Shown here piece after piece: positions 43,075 through 52,233 of a DNA stretch of 64,000 bases. Origin of the DNA: an uncultured Sphaerochaeta sp. (GTDB taxonomy: Bacteria; Spirochaetota; Spirochaetia; Sphaerochaetales; Sphaerochaetaceae); the NCBI RefSeq assembly GCF_963666015.1, contig NZ_OY762555.1, forward strand, positions 2,790,001-2,854,000. Direction: 5' to 3'. Position 1 is the stretch's first letter, and every line of letters starts with the position of its first letter. Below the pieces are notes generated by a model. It worked only from the letters and a program-made list of their open reading frames with translations, was not told where the DNA came from and ran no database searches. A program made the translations under genes and the position numbers.

Positions 43075-44103
43075 ATGCTCTTAAGGGGCATGATGATGAT
43101 CTTATTGTTTGCAATCTCCCTGTTCCTGTTTTCTGGATGCGATGCAACCATCTCCCCAGATGAGAAGACCTTCTCTGTGCTTTCCTACAATGTGCAGAAC
43201 CTCTTTGATGCAAAACTTGAGGGAAACGAATACGAAGAGTACCAAGACCCGGATAGCTGGGATCAAGGGTCCTATCGTCTTCGGCTCAAGACGCTTGCAA
43301 ATGTACTGCTGGATCGTTCCCTTGCACTACCTGATGTCATTGTATTGCAGGAAGTGGAAGGGCACACTGTTGTACATGATCTCTTGTACCACCATCTTTC
43401 CCGCAAGGGATATCGTTGGTATGCCGTGAGCAAAGGAGAGGGTAGCCCTATCGCTGTGGCAATTATCAGTAGGCATCCTGTTTCGGATTCTGTGGTGCAC
43501 GCAGCTCCAGGCTGCAGGCCTTTTTTGGAAGCGAGTATCGAGACCGGCAGGGGTGATGTAGTGGTCTTCGCCTTACATGCCAAGAGCAGGATTGGAGGCG
43601 ATGAGGAGACCGAGGAGCGACGGATTGCTCTCTCTGGAGCTCTTTCAATGGCTGTGAAGGGCCATGAAGGGACGCTGACCTTGCTTTGCGGGGACTTCAA
43701 TGAGAATCCTGATGCTGTATGGGATGCTGGAGGAAGGCAGACTGCCTTGGTGGATATTTCGTATCCACTGAGTAACCAATTCATACAGGATGGCTCCCTT
43801 GCTGTTACCGGTGCAAGGGACAAGGTGGGCCCCTCACAATGGTATAGTCCATATCTGGATTCTCAGTACGAGTTCCTCTCTCCTCCAGGTAGTTATTGCT
43901 GGACGGGGCAGTGGCATCGCTATGACCAGATTCTTGGCAATGGTTATCTCTTTGATGGATTGGGTTGGGAGTATGACGCGTTCTCCATCTGTGCTCTTCC
44001 TTCCCTGCTGAAGAGTGATGGCACCCCGCATGGGTGGGATTTCAAGATAAAAAATGGGGTCAGCGACCACCTTCCGGTTTTGCTGACCCTCACTCGTCGT
44101 TAG
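43075..44103 (+). CDS. Lipoprotein of the endonuclease/exonuclease/phosphatase family
   Basis: A 342-residue exported lipoprotein: the lipobox LFSGC ends at C22 after a hydrophobic signal. The mature part has the EEP fold: SYNVQNLFDA, VIVLQEVEG, LLCGDFNEN and SDHLPVLL, with the conserved D-x-N and S-D-H active-site motifs. These proteins hydrolyse phosphodiesters, either DNA, phosphoinositides or others, here outside the cytoplasm. It begins 17 bases after the MFS-HEAT gene and is probably in its operon; another ATG at 43093 is possible. It converges on rex five bases later. Confidence 0.82.
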   Translation: MLLRGMMMILLFAISLFLFSGCDATISPDEKTFSVLSYNVQNLFDAKLEGNEYEEYQDPDSWDQGSYRLRLKTLANVLLDRSLALPDVIVLQEVEGHTVVHDLLYHHLSRKGYRWYAVSKGEGSPIAVAIISRHPVSDSVVHAAPGCRPFLEASIETGRGDVVVFALHAKSRIGGDEETEERRIALSGALSMAVKGHEGTLTLLCGDFNENPDAVWDAGGRQTALVDISYPLSNQFIQDGSLAVTGARDKVGPSQWYSPYLDSQYEFLSPPGSYCWTGQWHRYDQILGNGYLFDGLGWEYDAFSICALPSLLKSDGTPHGWDFKIKNGVSDHLPVLLTLTRR

Positions 44104-44108
44104 AAGCC

Positions 44109-44744
44109 TCAACTGTTCTTGGGGAACTTTAACTCATAGAAGATCTGCTCCAGCTCCAGGGCAATGTTGATGTTATGCACCACCGGGGAACGTCCATCTT
44201 CCTGTTTCTGCGCCTTGAGCGTGATAGGGCTGAAGTTCAGAATACCCATAACCCCAGCTGCAAGCAGCCGCTCATAGCTATCCTGTGCAGCCTGTTCAGG
44301 AACGGTGATAATACCTGCGGTAACCTCGAGTGCCTCGACAACTTCATCAATCCTGCTGATCGGGTAGATGGGTACGGGATGCGATGCATCACTGTATACC
44401 AAGGGATCGCTATCGAAACCCGCCACTATCCTGATGCCATCAGGTTCAAAGCCATTGTAGTGCATTAAGGCCTTCCCGATTCTTCCGCAACCTACGATGA
44501 TGCAGTTCTGGCTGTCTCCTTTTCCGAGGATCTCACCCAAACCTTTGAGTAGCTCGTGAATTTCATACCCGCCGCGTTTCTGGCCATGTATGCCCAGCTG
44601 GGAGAAATCCTTACGAACAATGGCGGCAGAAACGCCTGCTGCATCGGCAAGGTTGTGGGCAAACACTTTCTCAAGTCCGATAGTCTTGAGACGATTAAGC
44701 GAGCGATAGTATCGAGTGATTCGTATCAGCTGGTCATTGTTCAT
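44109..44744 (-). CDS. rex: Redox-sensing transcriptional repressor Rex
   Basis: A 211-residue Rex. It has an N-terminal winged-helix domain (RITRYYRSLNRLKTIGLEKV, then VSAAIVRKDFSQLGIHGQKR) and a Rossmann domain binding NADH (CIIVGCGRIGKAL around 83-95). It senses the NADH/NAD ratio and releases DNA when NADH is high. It is divergent from the hydrogenase operon, 177 bases between starts. Rex controlling NADH-linked hydrogenase genes in anaerobes is well known, so it is likely to act here. No convincing TTGTGAA-type operator was located in the intergenic space, which is a gap in the argument. Confidence 0.95.
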   Translation of the reverse strand: MNNDQLIRITRYYRSLNRLKTIGLEKVFAHNLADAAGVSAAIVRKDFSQLGIHGQKRGGYEIHELLKGLGEILGKGDSQNCIIVGCGRIGKALMHYNGFEPDGIRIVAGFDSDPLVYSDASHPVPIYPISRIDEVVEALEVTAGIITVPEQAAQDSYERLLAAGVMGILNFSPITLKAQKQEDGRSPVVHNINIALELEQIFYELKFPKNS

Positions 44745-44921
44745 AGTGAAATCTCCTATTTATGTGAAATAATGTACATTAACTCGATAAATTGGTCAAT
44801 ATAATTCGATTAAAATCCTTTACTCCCTTGTAAAAAAGAATTTATAGAGAAATAGATATGTACAAACTCTCTGGAAAAGTGTTAGGATACCCCAAAACAT
44901 AAATTGGGTACTGGAGGTTAC
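44745..44921. promoter_or_regulatory. Divergent rex/hydrogenase promoter region
   Basis: AT-rich intergenic region with the hydrogenase ribosome site GGAGG at about 44912. The only partly symmetrical stretch noticed is TGTGAAATAATGTACA at about 44764, which is a poor Rex site. Operator assignment is open. Confidence 0.35.
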
Positions 44922-45395
44922 ATGTCGGACATTAACGAAGTCACGTTCTCACCCGAATTGGTAGCATTCATCAAGGAATGGAAAACCAAGCAGGGTAATC
45001 TCATTATGGTGCTCCACAAGGTTCAGCAAGAGCATGGCTACATCTCCCGCGAAGCGGCTGATAAGGTAGCAGGATTGCTTGATGTACCTTTGGCAACCAT
45101 CTGGGGTGTCGTAACATTCTACCACTTCTTCAAGCTGACCAAGCCTGGCAAGCACAATATTCAGGTGTGCATGGGTACGGCCTGCTATCTCAAGGGTGGT
45201 CAGGCGATCATTGACGAGTTGGATAAGCAACTGCATTTGCCGGTAGGAGCAGTAACAGAAGATGGAAACTTCTCCTTGGAGGCAGTACGTTGTGTCGGTT
45301 GCTGCGGGCTTGCCCCGGTCATGACCGTTGGTGGAGAGGTTTTCGGTAAGGTCACCAAGGACCAAGTTGCCGGAATCATCGCGAAGTTCAGATAA
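44922..45395 (+). CDS. hndA: NuoE-like [2Fe-2S] subunit of NADH-linked hydrogenase
   Basis: A 157-residue protein of the 24-kDa (NuoE) thioredoxin-fold ferredoxin family. Iron-sulfur ligands are C83, C88 (CMGTAC) and C124, C128 (CVGCC). It corresponds to the HndA/HydC subunit that passes electrons between NADH-binding and hydrogenase subunits. The ATG at 44922 has GGAGG nine bases upstream, better than an upstream in-frame TTG at 44904. It is the first gene of the operon facing Rex. Confidence 0.92.
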   Translation: MSDINEVTFSPELVAFIKEWKTKQGNLIMVLHKVQQEHGYISREAADKVAGLLDVPLATIWGVVTFYHFFKLTKPGKHNIQVCMGTACYLKGGQAIIDELDKQLHLPVGAVTEDGNFSLEAVRCVGCCGLAPVMTVGGEVFGKVTKDQVAGIIAKFR

Positions 45396-45414
45396 AGGAG
45401 AGAGGTATCTCTCT

Positions 45415-46035
45415 ATGCATATCTGCATCGATGACTATCTGTTGGATATCGTACAGAACTCGTTTGAAGCAGGCAGTTCCCTGGTGGAACTCACCTTCGC
45501 TGAGACGGGGACCACACTTTTCTGTGAGATACGAGACAACGGAAAGGGAATGAATGCAGAGATCCAGAGGCGTGTGCTGGACCCGTTCTATTCAGATGGG
45601 GAGAAGCACAAGAAGCGAAAGGTCGGGCTGGGCTTACCGTTTCTCTCTCAGGCATGTGATGCCTGCGATGGGACCTTTGCCCTACAATCGGAAGAGGGGA
45701 TTGGAACCACGGTTTCCTTCTCATTCCGCCTGGACCACATAGATGCCCCTCCTATGGGGGATGTGGCTTCCGTTTTCCTGGTACTACTCAACCATCCTCT
45801 CTGTCGGGAGCTGGTGATTGAGCGGAGTTTGGAAACAGGGAAGGGTGGAGACCGGTATACGCTTCGAAAAAGCGAGCTTGAAGCGGTCCTTGGACCAGTT
45901 GAGACCAGTGGAACATTGGCACTGCTCAGGCAGTACCTTTCCTCTCAGGAGGAAGAGCTGGAACAGTACCGCGAAGAGAATTTGCTGGATATGCACAGAA
46001 GAAATACGTCACCTTCCAGACAACAGGAGATGTGA
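45415..46035 (+). CDS. GHKL-type ATP-binding protein in hydrogenase operon
   Basis: A 206-residue protein with the HATPase_c fold: N box with N15 (IVQNSFEAGSS), G1 box RDNGKGM at 40-46, and G2-like GLGLPFL at 71-77. It has no phosphoacceptor histidine domain, no sensor and no receiver, so it is a bare kinase-like ATPase, as found in other hydrogenase operons next to HydA. It may be an anti-sigma or a signalling kinase tuning the operon (inference). The start at 45415 is chosen because the in-frame upstream extension lies inside hndA. It overlaps the next gene's ribosome site. Confidence 0.8.
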   Translation: MHICIDDYLLDIVQNSFEAGSSLVELTFAETGTTLFCEIRDNGKGMNAEIQRRVLDPFYSDGEKHKKRKVGLGLPFLSQACDACDGTFALQSEEGIGTTVSFSFRLDHIDAPPMGDVASVFLVLLNHPLCRELVIERSLETGKGGDRYTLRKSELEAVLGPVETSGTLALLRQYLSSQEEELEQYREENLLDMHRRNTSPSRQQEM

Positions 46036-46037
46036 AC

Positions 46038-46442
46038 ATGGCTAAAATGACACTTGAAGAGCTGAGAAAGCTCCGTGAAAAGAAGCAGAATGAGATCCAG
46101 AAGCGCGATATAGAGGGCAAGGATGCCCGTATTATCGTTGGCATGGGGACCTGTGGTATTGCAGCCGGTGCGAAACCGGTACTTGATACCTTTCTTGAAG
46201 TCCTCGACGAGAAGAAAATTGACAATGTCTCGGTCACCCAGACCGGATGCATGGGACTGTGCTATGTGGAGCCGACCATCGAGGTCATCGTTCCCGGTAT
46301 GCCCGATGTCATCTACGGAAAGGTGGATGTAGAGACGGCACGCAAGATAGTTGAGCAGCATATTATCGGGAAGCAGCTGGTAACCGACCATATGTTCGAT
46401 CGTCCTGCAGCTGACATCATCAAGAAGGATGGGGGTAAATAA
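46038..46442 (+). CDS. hndB: HndB-like thioredoxin-fold [2Fe-2S] ferredoxin
   Basis: A 134-residue protein with the thioredoxin-like ferredoxin fold. The ligands are C-x-I-A-A-G around VGMGTCGIAAGAKP and C-x3-C in TQTGCMGLCYVEP. It corresponds to HndB of NAD(P)-reducing hydrogenases or the small ferredoxin of bifurcating HydABC complexes. The ATG at 46038 has AGGAG upstream. Its stop overlaps the ATG of the NuoF-like gene (46442), so the two are coupled. Confidence 0.85.
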   Translation: MAKMTLEELRKLREKKQNEIQKRDIEGKDARIIVGMGTCGIAAGAKPVLDTFLEVLDEKKIDNVSVTQTGCMGLCYVEPTIEVIVPGMPDVIYGKVDVETARKIVEQHIIGKQLVTDHMFDRPAADIIKKDGGK

Positions 46443-48229
46443 TGGCGTTCAGAAACTACATTTTGGTCTGTGGAGGAACAGCGTGTGAATCGAGCCGCGC
46501 GGACCAGATTTACCAGAACCTCTTAGAGGAGTGCAAGGCTCAGGGAGTTGCTGACGAGGTACAGATTGTAAAGACTGGATGTTTCGGTTTTTGTGAGCAG
46601 GGACCGATTGTAAAGATCCTGCCAGAAGACTCCTTCTACGTGAAAGTAGAACCCGAAGATGCAAAAGAGCTTATCAGTGAACACATCATCAAGGGCCGTG
46701 AAGTCTCCCGGCTGTTGTATGACAAAGAAGCAAGCCGAAAGAATGCAAAGGTAGAGGATATCAAATTCTACCAGAAGCAGTTCAGGATTGTACTTCGTAA
46801 CTGTGGATTCATTGATCCAGAAAATATTGACGAATATATCGCCCGTGAAGGGTATCAGGGCTTGGAGAAGGCTCTCTTTGAGATGACCAGTGAGGACATC
46901 ATCGAGGAACTGAAGACCGCTGGGCTTCGCGGTCGCGGCGGTGCTGGCTTCCCCACATGGATGAAGTGGAACTTCTCACGTCAGGCAGAGAACGATACCA
47001 AATATGTTGTCTGTAATGCTGATGAAGGAGATCCGGGTGCCTATATGGACCGCTCAACGCTCGAAGGTGATCCGCACAGCGTACTTGAAGCAATGACCAT
47101 CTGTGGTAAGGCAATTGGAGCTACCAGAGGATTCATTTACATCCGTGCAGAGTATCCTTTAGCTATCCATCGTCTTGAGATTGCCATGCAGCAGGCTCGT
47201 GAATACGGCCTCCTTGGACAGAATATCCTGGGAAGTGGTTTTGATTTTGATATTGAGATCCGCCTCGGAGCCGGTGCATTTGTCTGTGGTGAAGAGACTG
47301 CACTCTTGCAGTCCATCGAAGGCAAGCGCGGTATGCCGCAACCTCGTCCTCCATTCCCTGCTGTAAAGGGTCTGTGGGGTAAGCCGACAGTCATCAACAA
47401 CGTTGAGACCTGGGCAAATATTCCCGTCATCATCACCAAGGGTGGTAACTGGTTCAGCAAGATCGGTACTCCTGACAGCAGGGGAACCAAGGTATTTGCT
47501 CTTACCGGTAAGATTCGTAACTCCGGTCTGGTAGAGGTCCCGATGGGTACTACCCTCCGTGAGATCGTATACGACATCGGTGGCGGAATTGCCAATGACA
47601 AGAAGTTCAAGGCTGTTCAGACCGGTGGCCCTTCCGGTGGTGTTATCACCGATGCTGATCTGGATACCCCAATCGATTTTGGTTCCTTGGTCAGGATTGG
47701 TTCCATGATGGGAAGTGGTGGTATGATTGTCATGGATGAGGATGACTGTATTGTTGACGTTGCGAAGTTCTACCTGAACTTCACTGTTGATGAATCCTGT
47801 GGAAAATGCGCCCCTTGTAGAATTGGTGGCCGGTCACTGACCAATATCCTGGAGAAAATCACTTCTGGAAATGGTACACTTCAGGACCTGGATACACTGG
47901 AGACTATCGGGGAAGCAATGAGAAAAGGCTCCTTGTGTGCTTTGGGACAGACTGCTCCCAATCCGGTCCTATCATCGATTAAGCATTTCAAGGACGAGTA
48001 CATGGCACACATTGTGGACAAGAGCTGTCCCAGTGGTACCTGTAAGAAATTGGTCAGGTACTCGATCAATCCCGAGAAATGTATCGGTTGTACGGCTTGT
48101 GCACGAAAGTGTCCTGTCGCAGCAATCTCTGGCGAAAGAAAGCAAGTTCACATTATTGACCAGTCCATCTGTATCAAGTGTGGTGTATGTATGGAAACTT
48201 GTAAGTTCGGCGCCGTTGAAATCCACTAG
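46442..48229 (+). CDS. hndC: NuoF-like NADH-binding, FMN and Fe-S subunit
   Basis: A 595-residue subunit with four parts. An N-terminal thioredoxin-like ferredoxin domain (CGGTACESSRAD, CFGFCEQGP) is followed by the NuoF core with NADH/FMN sites (LRGRGGAGFPTWMKW, NADEGDPGAYMDRS). Next is the 4Fe-4S ligand block ESCGKCAPCRIGG, and a C-terminal 2x[4Fe-4S] ferredoxin ends the protein (CIGCTACARKCP, CIKCGVCMETCKFG). This is the full HndC/HydB architecture. It oxidises NADH, and with ferredoxin and HydA may bifurcate or confurcate electrons. Intact and typical in length. Confidence 0.95.
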   Translation: MAFRNYILVCGGTACESSRADQIYQNLLEECKAQGVADEVQIVKTGCFGFCEQGPIVKILPEDSFYVKVEPEDAKELISEHIIKGREVSRLLYDKEASRKNAKVEDIKFYQKQFRIVLRNCGFIDPENIDEYIAREGYQGLEKALFEMTSEDIIEELKTAGLRGRGGAGFPTWMKWNFSRQAENDTKYVVCNADEGDPGAYMDRSTLEGDPHSVLEAMTICGKAIGATRGFIYIRAEYPLAIHRLEIAMQQAREYGLLGQNILGSGFDFDIEIRLGAGAFVCGEETALLQSIEGKRGMPQPRPPFPAVKGLWGKPTVINNVETWANIPVIITKGGNWFSKIGTPDSRGTKVFALTGKIRNSGLVEVPMGTTLREIVYDIGGGIANDKKFKAVQTGGPSGGVITDADLDTPIDFGSLVRIGSMMGSGGMIVMDEDDCIVDVAKFYLNFTVDESCGKCAPCRIGGRSLTNILEKITSGNGTLQDLDTLETIGEAMRKGSLCALGQTAPNPVLSSIKHFKDEYMAHIVDKSCPSGTCKKLVRYSINPEKCIGCTACARKCPVAAISGERKQVHIIDQSICIKCGVCMETCKFGAVEIH

Positions 48230-48250
48230 GATCAGGTTAGGAGGAATCAA

Positions 48251-49999
48251 TTGAGTATCGTACATGTTAAGATAAACGGCATTCCCGTAGAGGTTGAAGC
48301 GGGGACCACAATATTGCTTGCAGCCCGGAAGGCTGGGGTGAATATCCCAACTCTCTGCTACCATGATGACCTCAAGCCATTTGGCTCATGTGGTCTGTGT
48401 ATCGTGAAGCAGGAAGGCAGTGCCAAGATCCTTAGAGCTTGTGCAGCCCCTGTTGCAGAGAATATGAGCATCATCACCCACGACCAGGAGCTATTTCAGG
48501 TACGGAAGACCATCTTGGAGATGATCCTCAGCACCCATCCATCAAGCTGTCTGACCTGTATCCGTAACGGAGAGTGTGAGCTGCAGACCTTGGCGGCTGA
48601 GTTCGGTATTCGTGAGCAGCCCTTTGAGGTTCGCTTGAGTGACCGGCCGAAAGATTCATCCTCTGCTTCCATCGTGATTGACCCTGAGAAGTGCATCAAG
48701 TGTGGACGCTGTGTCCAGGTCTGTCAGGATCTGCAGGGTGTCTTTGCTCTTGAGTTCATCGGACGAGGTGATGGTACCTATATGGCACCAGCTGCGATGT
48801 TGCAACTTGAAGACAGCCCCTGTGTCCGCTGTGGCCAGTGTGCTGCACACTGCCCCGTTGGAGCCATCTATGAGAAGGATGAGATTGCAACCTTCCAGGA
48901 AGCAGTCGCAGATCCTGAGAAGCAGGTGGTTGTCCAGATTGCTCCATCAATCCGCGTAGGACTTTCTGAGTCCTTCGGACTTCCTGCCGGCACGGTCACA
49001 ACCGGGAAGATTTATGCCGCTCTTCGCAGACTTGGCGTTGCAGCAGTGCATGACACCAACTTTGGTGCCGACCTTACCATCATGGAAGAGGGAAGCGAAT
49101 TGGTGCACCGCCTGACCAAGGGAGGAGCACTTCCCCAGTTCACCTCCTGTTGTCCTGCTTGGGTTGATTATGTCGAGAAATATTATCCGGATCTTTTGGA
49201 TATGGTTTCCAGTGCAAAGAGCCCAATGCAGATGGTCGGAGCAATTGAGAAGACCTATACCGCTGAGAAGCAGGATATGGATCCAGCGAAGATGTTCACC
49301 GTTGCAATCATGCCGTGTACTGCCAAGAAGTATGAGGCATACCGCGATGAGAGCATGCGCTCCAGTGGTTACCAGGATGTGGATCTTGTGCTCACCACCC
49401 GTGAATTCGCCCGCCTGATCAAGGCAACCGGTATTGATTTCCTCCATCTTGAGGATGAGGAAGCAGACAATCCAGTTGGTGAATACTCTGGAGCTGGTAC
49501 TATCTTCGGTGCAACCGGTGGAGTCATGGAAGCAGCGGTTCGTACCGCCTACCATGTTGTTACCGGAAAAGAGCTTGAGAATATCGAGGTTGGTGCAGTT
49601 CGTGGATTGAGTGAGATCAAGAAAGGAACAGTTGACTTCGATGGAACTCCGGTTCGAGTCGCAGTAGTCCATGGTCTGTCCCATGTTGCTGAAGTACTGG
49701 ATGAGGTAAGAGCTGCCCGAGCCGAGGGAAAGCAGGCTCCATATGAGTTTATCGAGGTAATGGCTTGCCGTGGTGGTTGTATCGCCGGTGGTGGTCAACC
49801 CTATGGTGCAAACGATGAACTTCGCTTGATGCGCAGTGAAGGTCTTTACTCCGATGATAAGCAGAGCAAGGTCAGATGTTCCCACGAGAACGAGTCGATC
49901 AAGCAGCTGTACGAGGAGTTCCTGGACAAGCCGCTCAGCAAAAAGTCTCATCATCTATTACATACCACCTATCAGGAGATTCCTGTTTACAAGGCCTGA
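48251..49999 (+). CDS. hydA: [FeFe]-hydrogenase catalytic subunit
   Basis: A 582-residue hydrogenase of the HndD/HydA type. It has an N-terminal [2Fe-2S] domain (LCYHDDLKPFGSCGLC), a His/Cys-ligated cluster region (THPSSCLTCIRNGECELQ), two [4Fe-4S] motifs (CIKCGRCVQVCQ, CVRCGQCAAHCP) and the H-cluster motifs TSCCPAW (298-304), MPCTAKKYE (354-362) and CRGGCIAGGGQP (506-517). All cluster cysteines are visible, so it should be active if HydEFG maturases exist elsewhere; none is in the window. The start codon is TTG at 48251 with GGAGG at 48240, unusual for a highly expressed gene. Confidence 0.95.
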   Translation: MSIVHVKINGIPVEVEAGTTILLAARKAGVNIPTLCYHDDLKPFGSCGLCIVKQEGSAKILRACAAPVAENMSIITHDQELFQVRKTILEMILSTHPSSCLTCIRNGECELQTLAAEFGIREQPFEVRLSDRPKDSSSASIVIDPEKCIKCGRCVQVCQDLQGVFALEFIGRGDGTYMAPAAMLQLEDSPCVRCGQCAAHCPVGAIYEKDEIATFQEAVADPEKQVVVQIAPSIRVGLSESFGLPAGTVTTGKIYAALRRLGVAAVHDTNFGADLTIMEEGSELVHRLTKGGALPQFTSCCPAWVDYVEKYYPDLLDMVSSAKSPMQMVGAIEKTYTAEKQDMDPAKMFTVAIMPCTAKKYEAYRDESMRSSGYQDVDLVLTTREFARLIKATGIDFLHLEDEEADNPVGEYSGAGTIFGATGGVMEAAVRTAYHVVTGKELENIEVGAVRGLSEIKKGTVDFDGTPVRVAVVHGLSHVAEVLDEVRAARAEGKQAPYEFIEVMACRGGCIAGGGQPYGANDELRLMRSEGLYSDDKQSKVRCSHENESIKQLYEEFLDKPLSKKSHHLLHTTYQEIPVYKA

Positions 50000-50020
50000 T
50001 AGTTGGCCAGTATCCAATTT

Positions 50021-50084
50021 GCCCGGCCCCCGACAGGCCGGGCATCCTTGTGTTAAATGAGACCCGGATTATCCGGGTCTCATT
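50021..50084 (+). terminator. Tandem hairpins ending the hydrogenase operon
   Basis: GCCCGGCC (50021-50028) pairs with GGCCGGGC (50036-50043). Then AATGAGACCCGGA (50056-50068) pairs perfectly with 50072-50084 around a 3-base loop. The second stem serves both strands, since the gene on the right converges. Confidence 0.75.
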
Positions 50085-50109
50085 GTGGTAAGGAGCGCAA
50101 TGTTGAAAG

Positions 50110-52149
50110 TTAAGGAATGGCACACAGAATCAGTGAATCATTCATGTCTGAGACAATCGCTAGGTGTTCTTCACTGGGTGAGAGAGTCATTCTAGCTGGA
50201 GCATAATCACCAAGGGAACTATTCTCCAGGAAGAGCGGTCTCCCGAACCCATCAACCGAGAAAGAGATGACATTCTTGCTGTTTTTTGCAAGTACGTAGA
50301 GCATGGTGTCATTCTCGTTTGAGAGGAGCTGTGCGATTCCTTCCATTACCCCGATATCATTCTGGGAGGAGGTATACACCTCCTTCTGGGTCCATGCATT
50401 ACTTGCATAGGCAAACCTCCCAATATCGTTATCCGTTGCATAGATGAGCTGCTCATCATTGATGAAGTGCAAGGAACCGATATTATCCAGGTACGGGGTG
50501 TCAGCACTCTGGAAATGCTGGTCCTGTGCAAAAAGATCATCCATGGAGTTCTTCCGGCAGAGTTTGAGAAATCCAGTGCCCGTGTCTGCCAGTGCCGCAC
50601 TCTGTGATCCTTCAGAGATTGCCATGGCGTCAAAGACAGGCGGGTTGGAGAACCACCAAATATACTCATTAGGGTCAGCACTTTCAGGGGTTTGTGCATA
50701 CAGGTTTGTTTGTACCACATGCGAAGCATCAGGTATCAGGCCATAGAGAATCCCTGTACTCGCCTCCTTGCATAATTGATGCAGGCTAGTGAAGGTTTTG
50801 CTTGAACTGCTGTTCTTGAAATAGGTGTTACTTCGCTCAAACTGTTTAGTGAGCGTTGCATTCTTTGAATCATAGAAATAGACGCTCAAGCTCGGAATGC
50901 TTGCATCAGCAATGGCAATAAGTTTTGTGATTGGATCGACATAAATGTCAGTTACCTGTACAGCATTGAAGCCATCGGTTGTGGAATAGGTGTTGACCAC
51001 CTCCAGGGTATCACGGACAATCCTACAGACTTGGATGGTCTGATGTTGGTTGCTGGCCAGCACCAACTTTCCATCAGGCAGGAATGCCACATGGGCATTT
51101 TTCCCGACATATAAGCCATCGGTAGTGTCCTCTACCATTCCGACGAGTTTAGGAACCCCCGCGGTTCCCTCGACAGCGGCTTTGAAAGTGATGCTGGCCG
51201 ACCCAGTACTAGCCAGAAGTGCTCCTTTGGCAATGACATCCAAGCGATGTTGTCCACTCTCAGGAGTGAATGTGCAGGAGAGGGACTTGCTTACTTCCTC
51301 TCCGTCCAGGTACCAGCTTACCTCCAGGTCTGTTGCATCTTGAGCAGAGAGTATTGCAGTTGCCGGAACCTGTGACTCCATGACTTCACTGATCCCTTGT
51401 ATGCTGCACTCAACGGGTACACCTAGGTTGTTTACCAAGGTGATGGTTGCCGGAATATCCGCATACTTATCCAATGTCAGTTCGATAGCACCTTCGGTGG
51501 TCTTGTTTCCCACTATCCGGATTACCTCTGCACAACCAGCAACCGACATTGTCCCACTATACAGCTTCGCTCTCAGCAAGTAGGAACCCGCAGGATAGGA
51601 ACCGTTGAAAACAACAGAGCCGTTTTCCATGTTGTTCGTTGTTGGAGTGAGCGATGTACTGGTTCCCTGCGGGTCAGTAAGCCATACTTCAAGACTGGGA
51701 CTGTTGATTTTGCTTGCATCCCATCCCAAGTGAATGTCCATCATACCGTTACCACTGAGCGCGTCCAGTTTGATTACTGTCTCCAGGGGATCCTTTGATA
51801 GGTTGACTGAAACAGAACCTGTGACAAGGTCGACACCTTGGTCGTTCCTCCCCACGGCAGTAATATCCCAGGTCCCGATCAAGAGCCCGTCGATATCGAC
51901 GGTGCTGGTGTTGGACATGACACTGAAGGTGGTATCCTGGGGTCCTGTACCTTCCACTACGTAGCGAGACACTTCCAGGGGAGTGTCATTTGGCAACAAG
52001 GTTTTCTCAGCTCCAGATTGCTTCTCCATGCTTATATGCAAGGATGAGCGACCTGCGCTCTCTTCTTTGCATCCCCCAAAAGTGAAGCACATGCAGCAAC
52101 AAAGAAGGGGAATCCAAAGCCATCGTGAACATTGTGATATTTTGTTCAT
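50110..52149 (-). CDS. Large exported lipoprotein, propeller-like C-terminus
   Basis: A 679-residue protein with a lipobox ending at C27 (MCFTFGGC). The N-terminal half has Ig-like or bacterial adhesin-type beta-sandwich stretches (LVNNLGVPVECSIQGISEVM and DLEVSWYLDGEEVSKSLSC). The C-terminal half (about 350-679) has repeats of the type LIAIADASIPSLSVYFYD and NEDTMLYVLAKNSKNVI-like strands (seen as NENDTMLYVLAKNSK), suggesting a beta-propeller. No enzyme motif is seen. The start at 52149 has GGAGG upstream. It converges on hydA and is divergent from a membrane protein. Probably a surface or periplasmic binding protein; not recognised by name. Confidence 0.7.
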   Translation of the reverse strand: MNKISQCSRWLWIPLLCCCMCFTFGGCKEESAGRSSLHISMEKQSGAEKTLLPNDTPLEVSRYVVEGTGPQDTTFSVMSNTSTVDIDGLLIGTWDITAVGRNDQGVDLVTGSVSVNLSKDPLETVIKLDALSGNGMMDIHLGWDASKINSPSLEVWLTDPQGTSTSLTPTTNNMENGSVVFNGSYPAGSYLLRAKLYSGTMSVAGCAEVIRIVGNKTTEGAIELTLDKYADIPATITLVNNLGVPVECSIQGISEVMESQVPATAILSAQDATDLEVSWYLDGEEVSKSLSCTFTPESGQHRLDVIAKGALLASTGSASITFKAAVEGTAGVPKLVGMVEDTTDGLYVGKNAHVAFLPDGKLVLASNQHQTIQVCRIVRDTLEVVNTYSTTDGFNAVQVTDIYVDPITKLIAIADASIPSLSVYFYDSKNATLTKQFERSNTYFKNSSSSKTFTSLHQLCKEASTGILYGLIPDASHVVQTNLYAQTPESADPNEYIWWFSNPPVFDAMAISEGSQSAALADTGTGFLKLCRKNSMDDLFAQDQHFQSADTPYLDNIGSLHFINDEQLIYATDNDIGRFAYASNAWTQKEVYTSSQNDIGVMEGIAQLLSNENDTMLYVLAKNSKNVISFSVDGFGRPLFLENSSLGDYAPARMTLSPSEEHLAIVSDMNDSLILCAIP

Positions 52150-52233
52150 TGTAGCCTCCAACAAAGAAGAGGCAAACGGCAAACATTCGCTTCAAGGCTT
52201 TTCTTTTTTTCTTCGAGCAAGTACATTGGGGGC

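Noticed and set aside
44764..44779. TGTGAAATAATGTACA as a Rex operator
   Set aside because: Only the outer three bases are symmetrical; does not match the TTGTGAA-N6-TTCACAA or TTGTTAA-N4-TTAACAA consensus.
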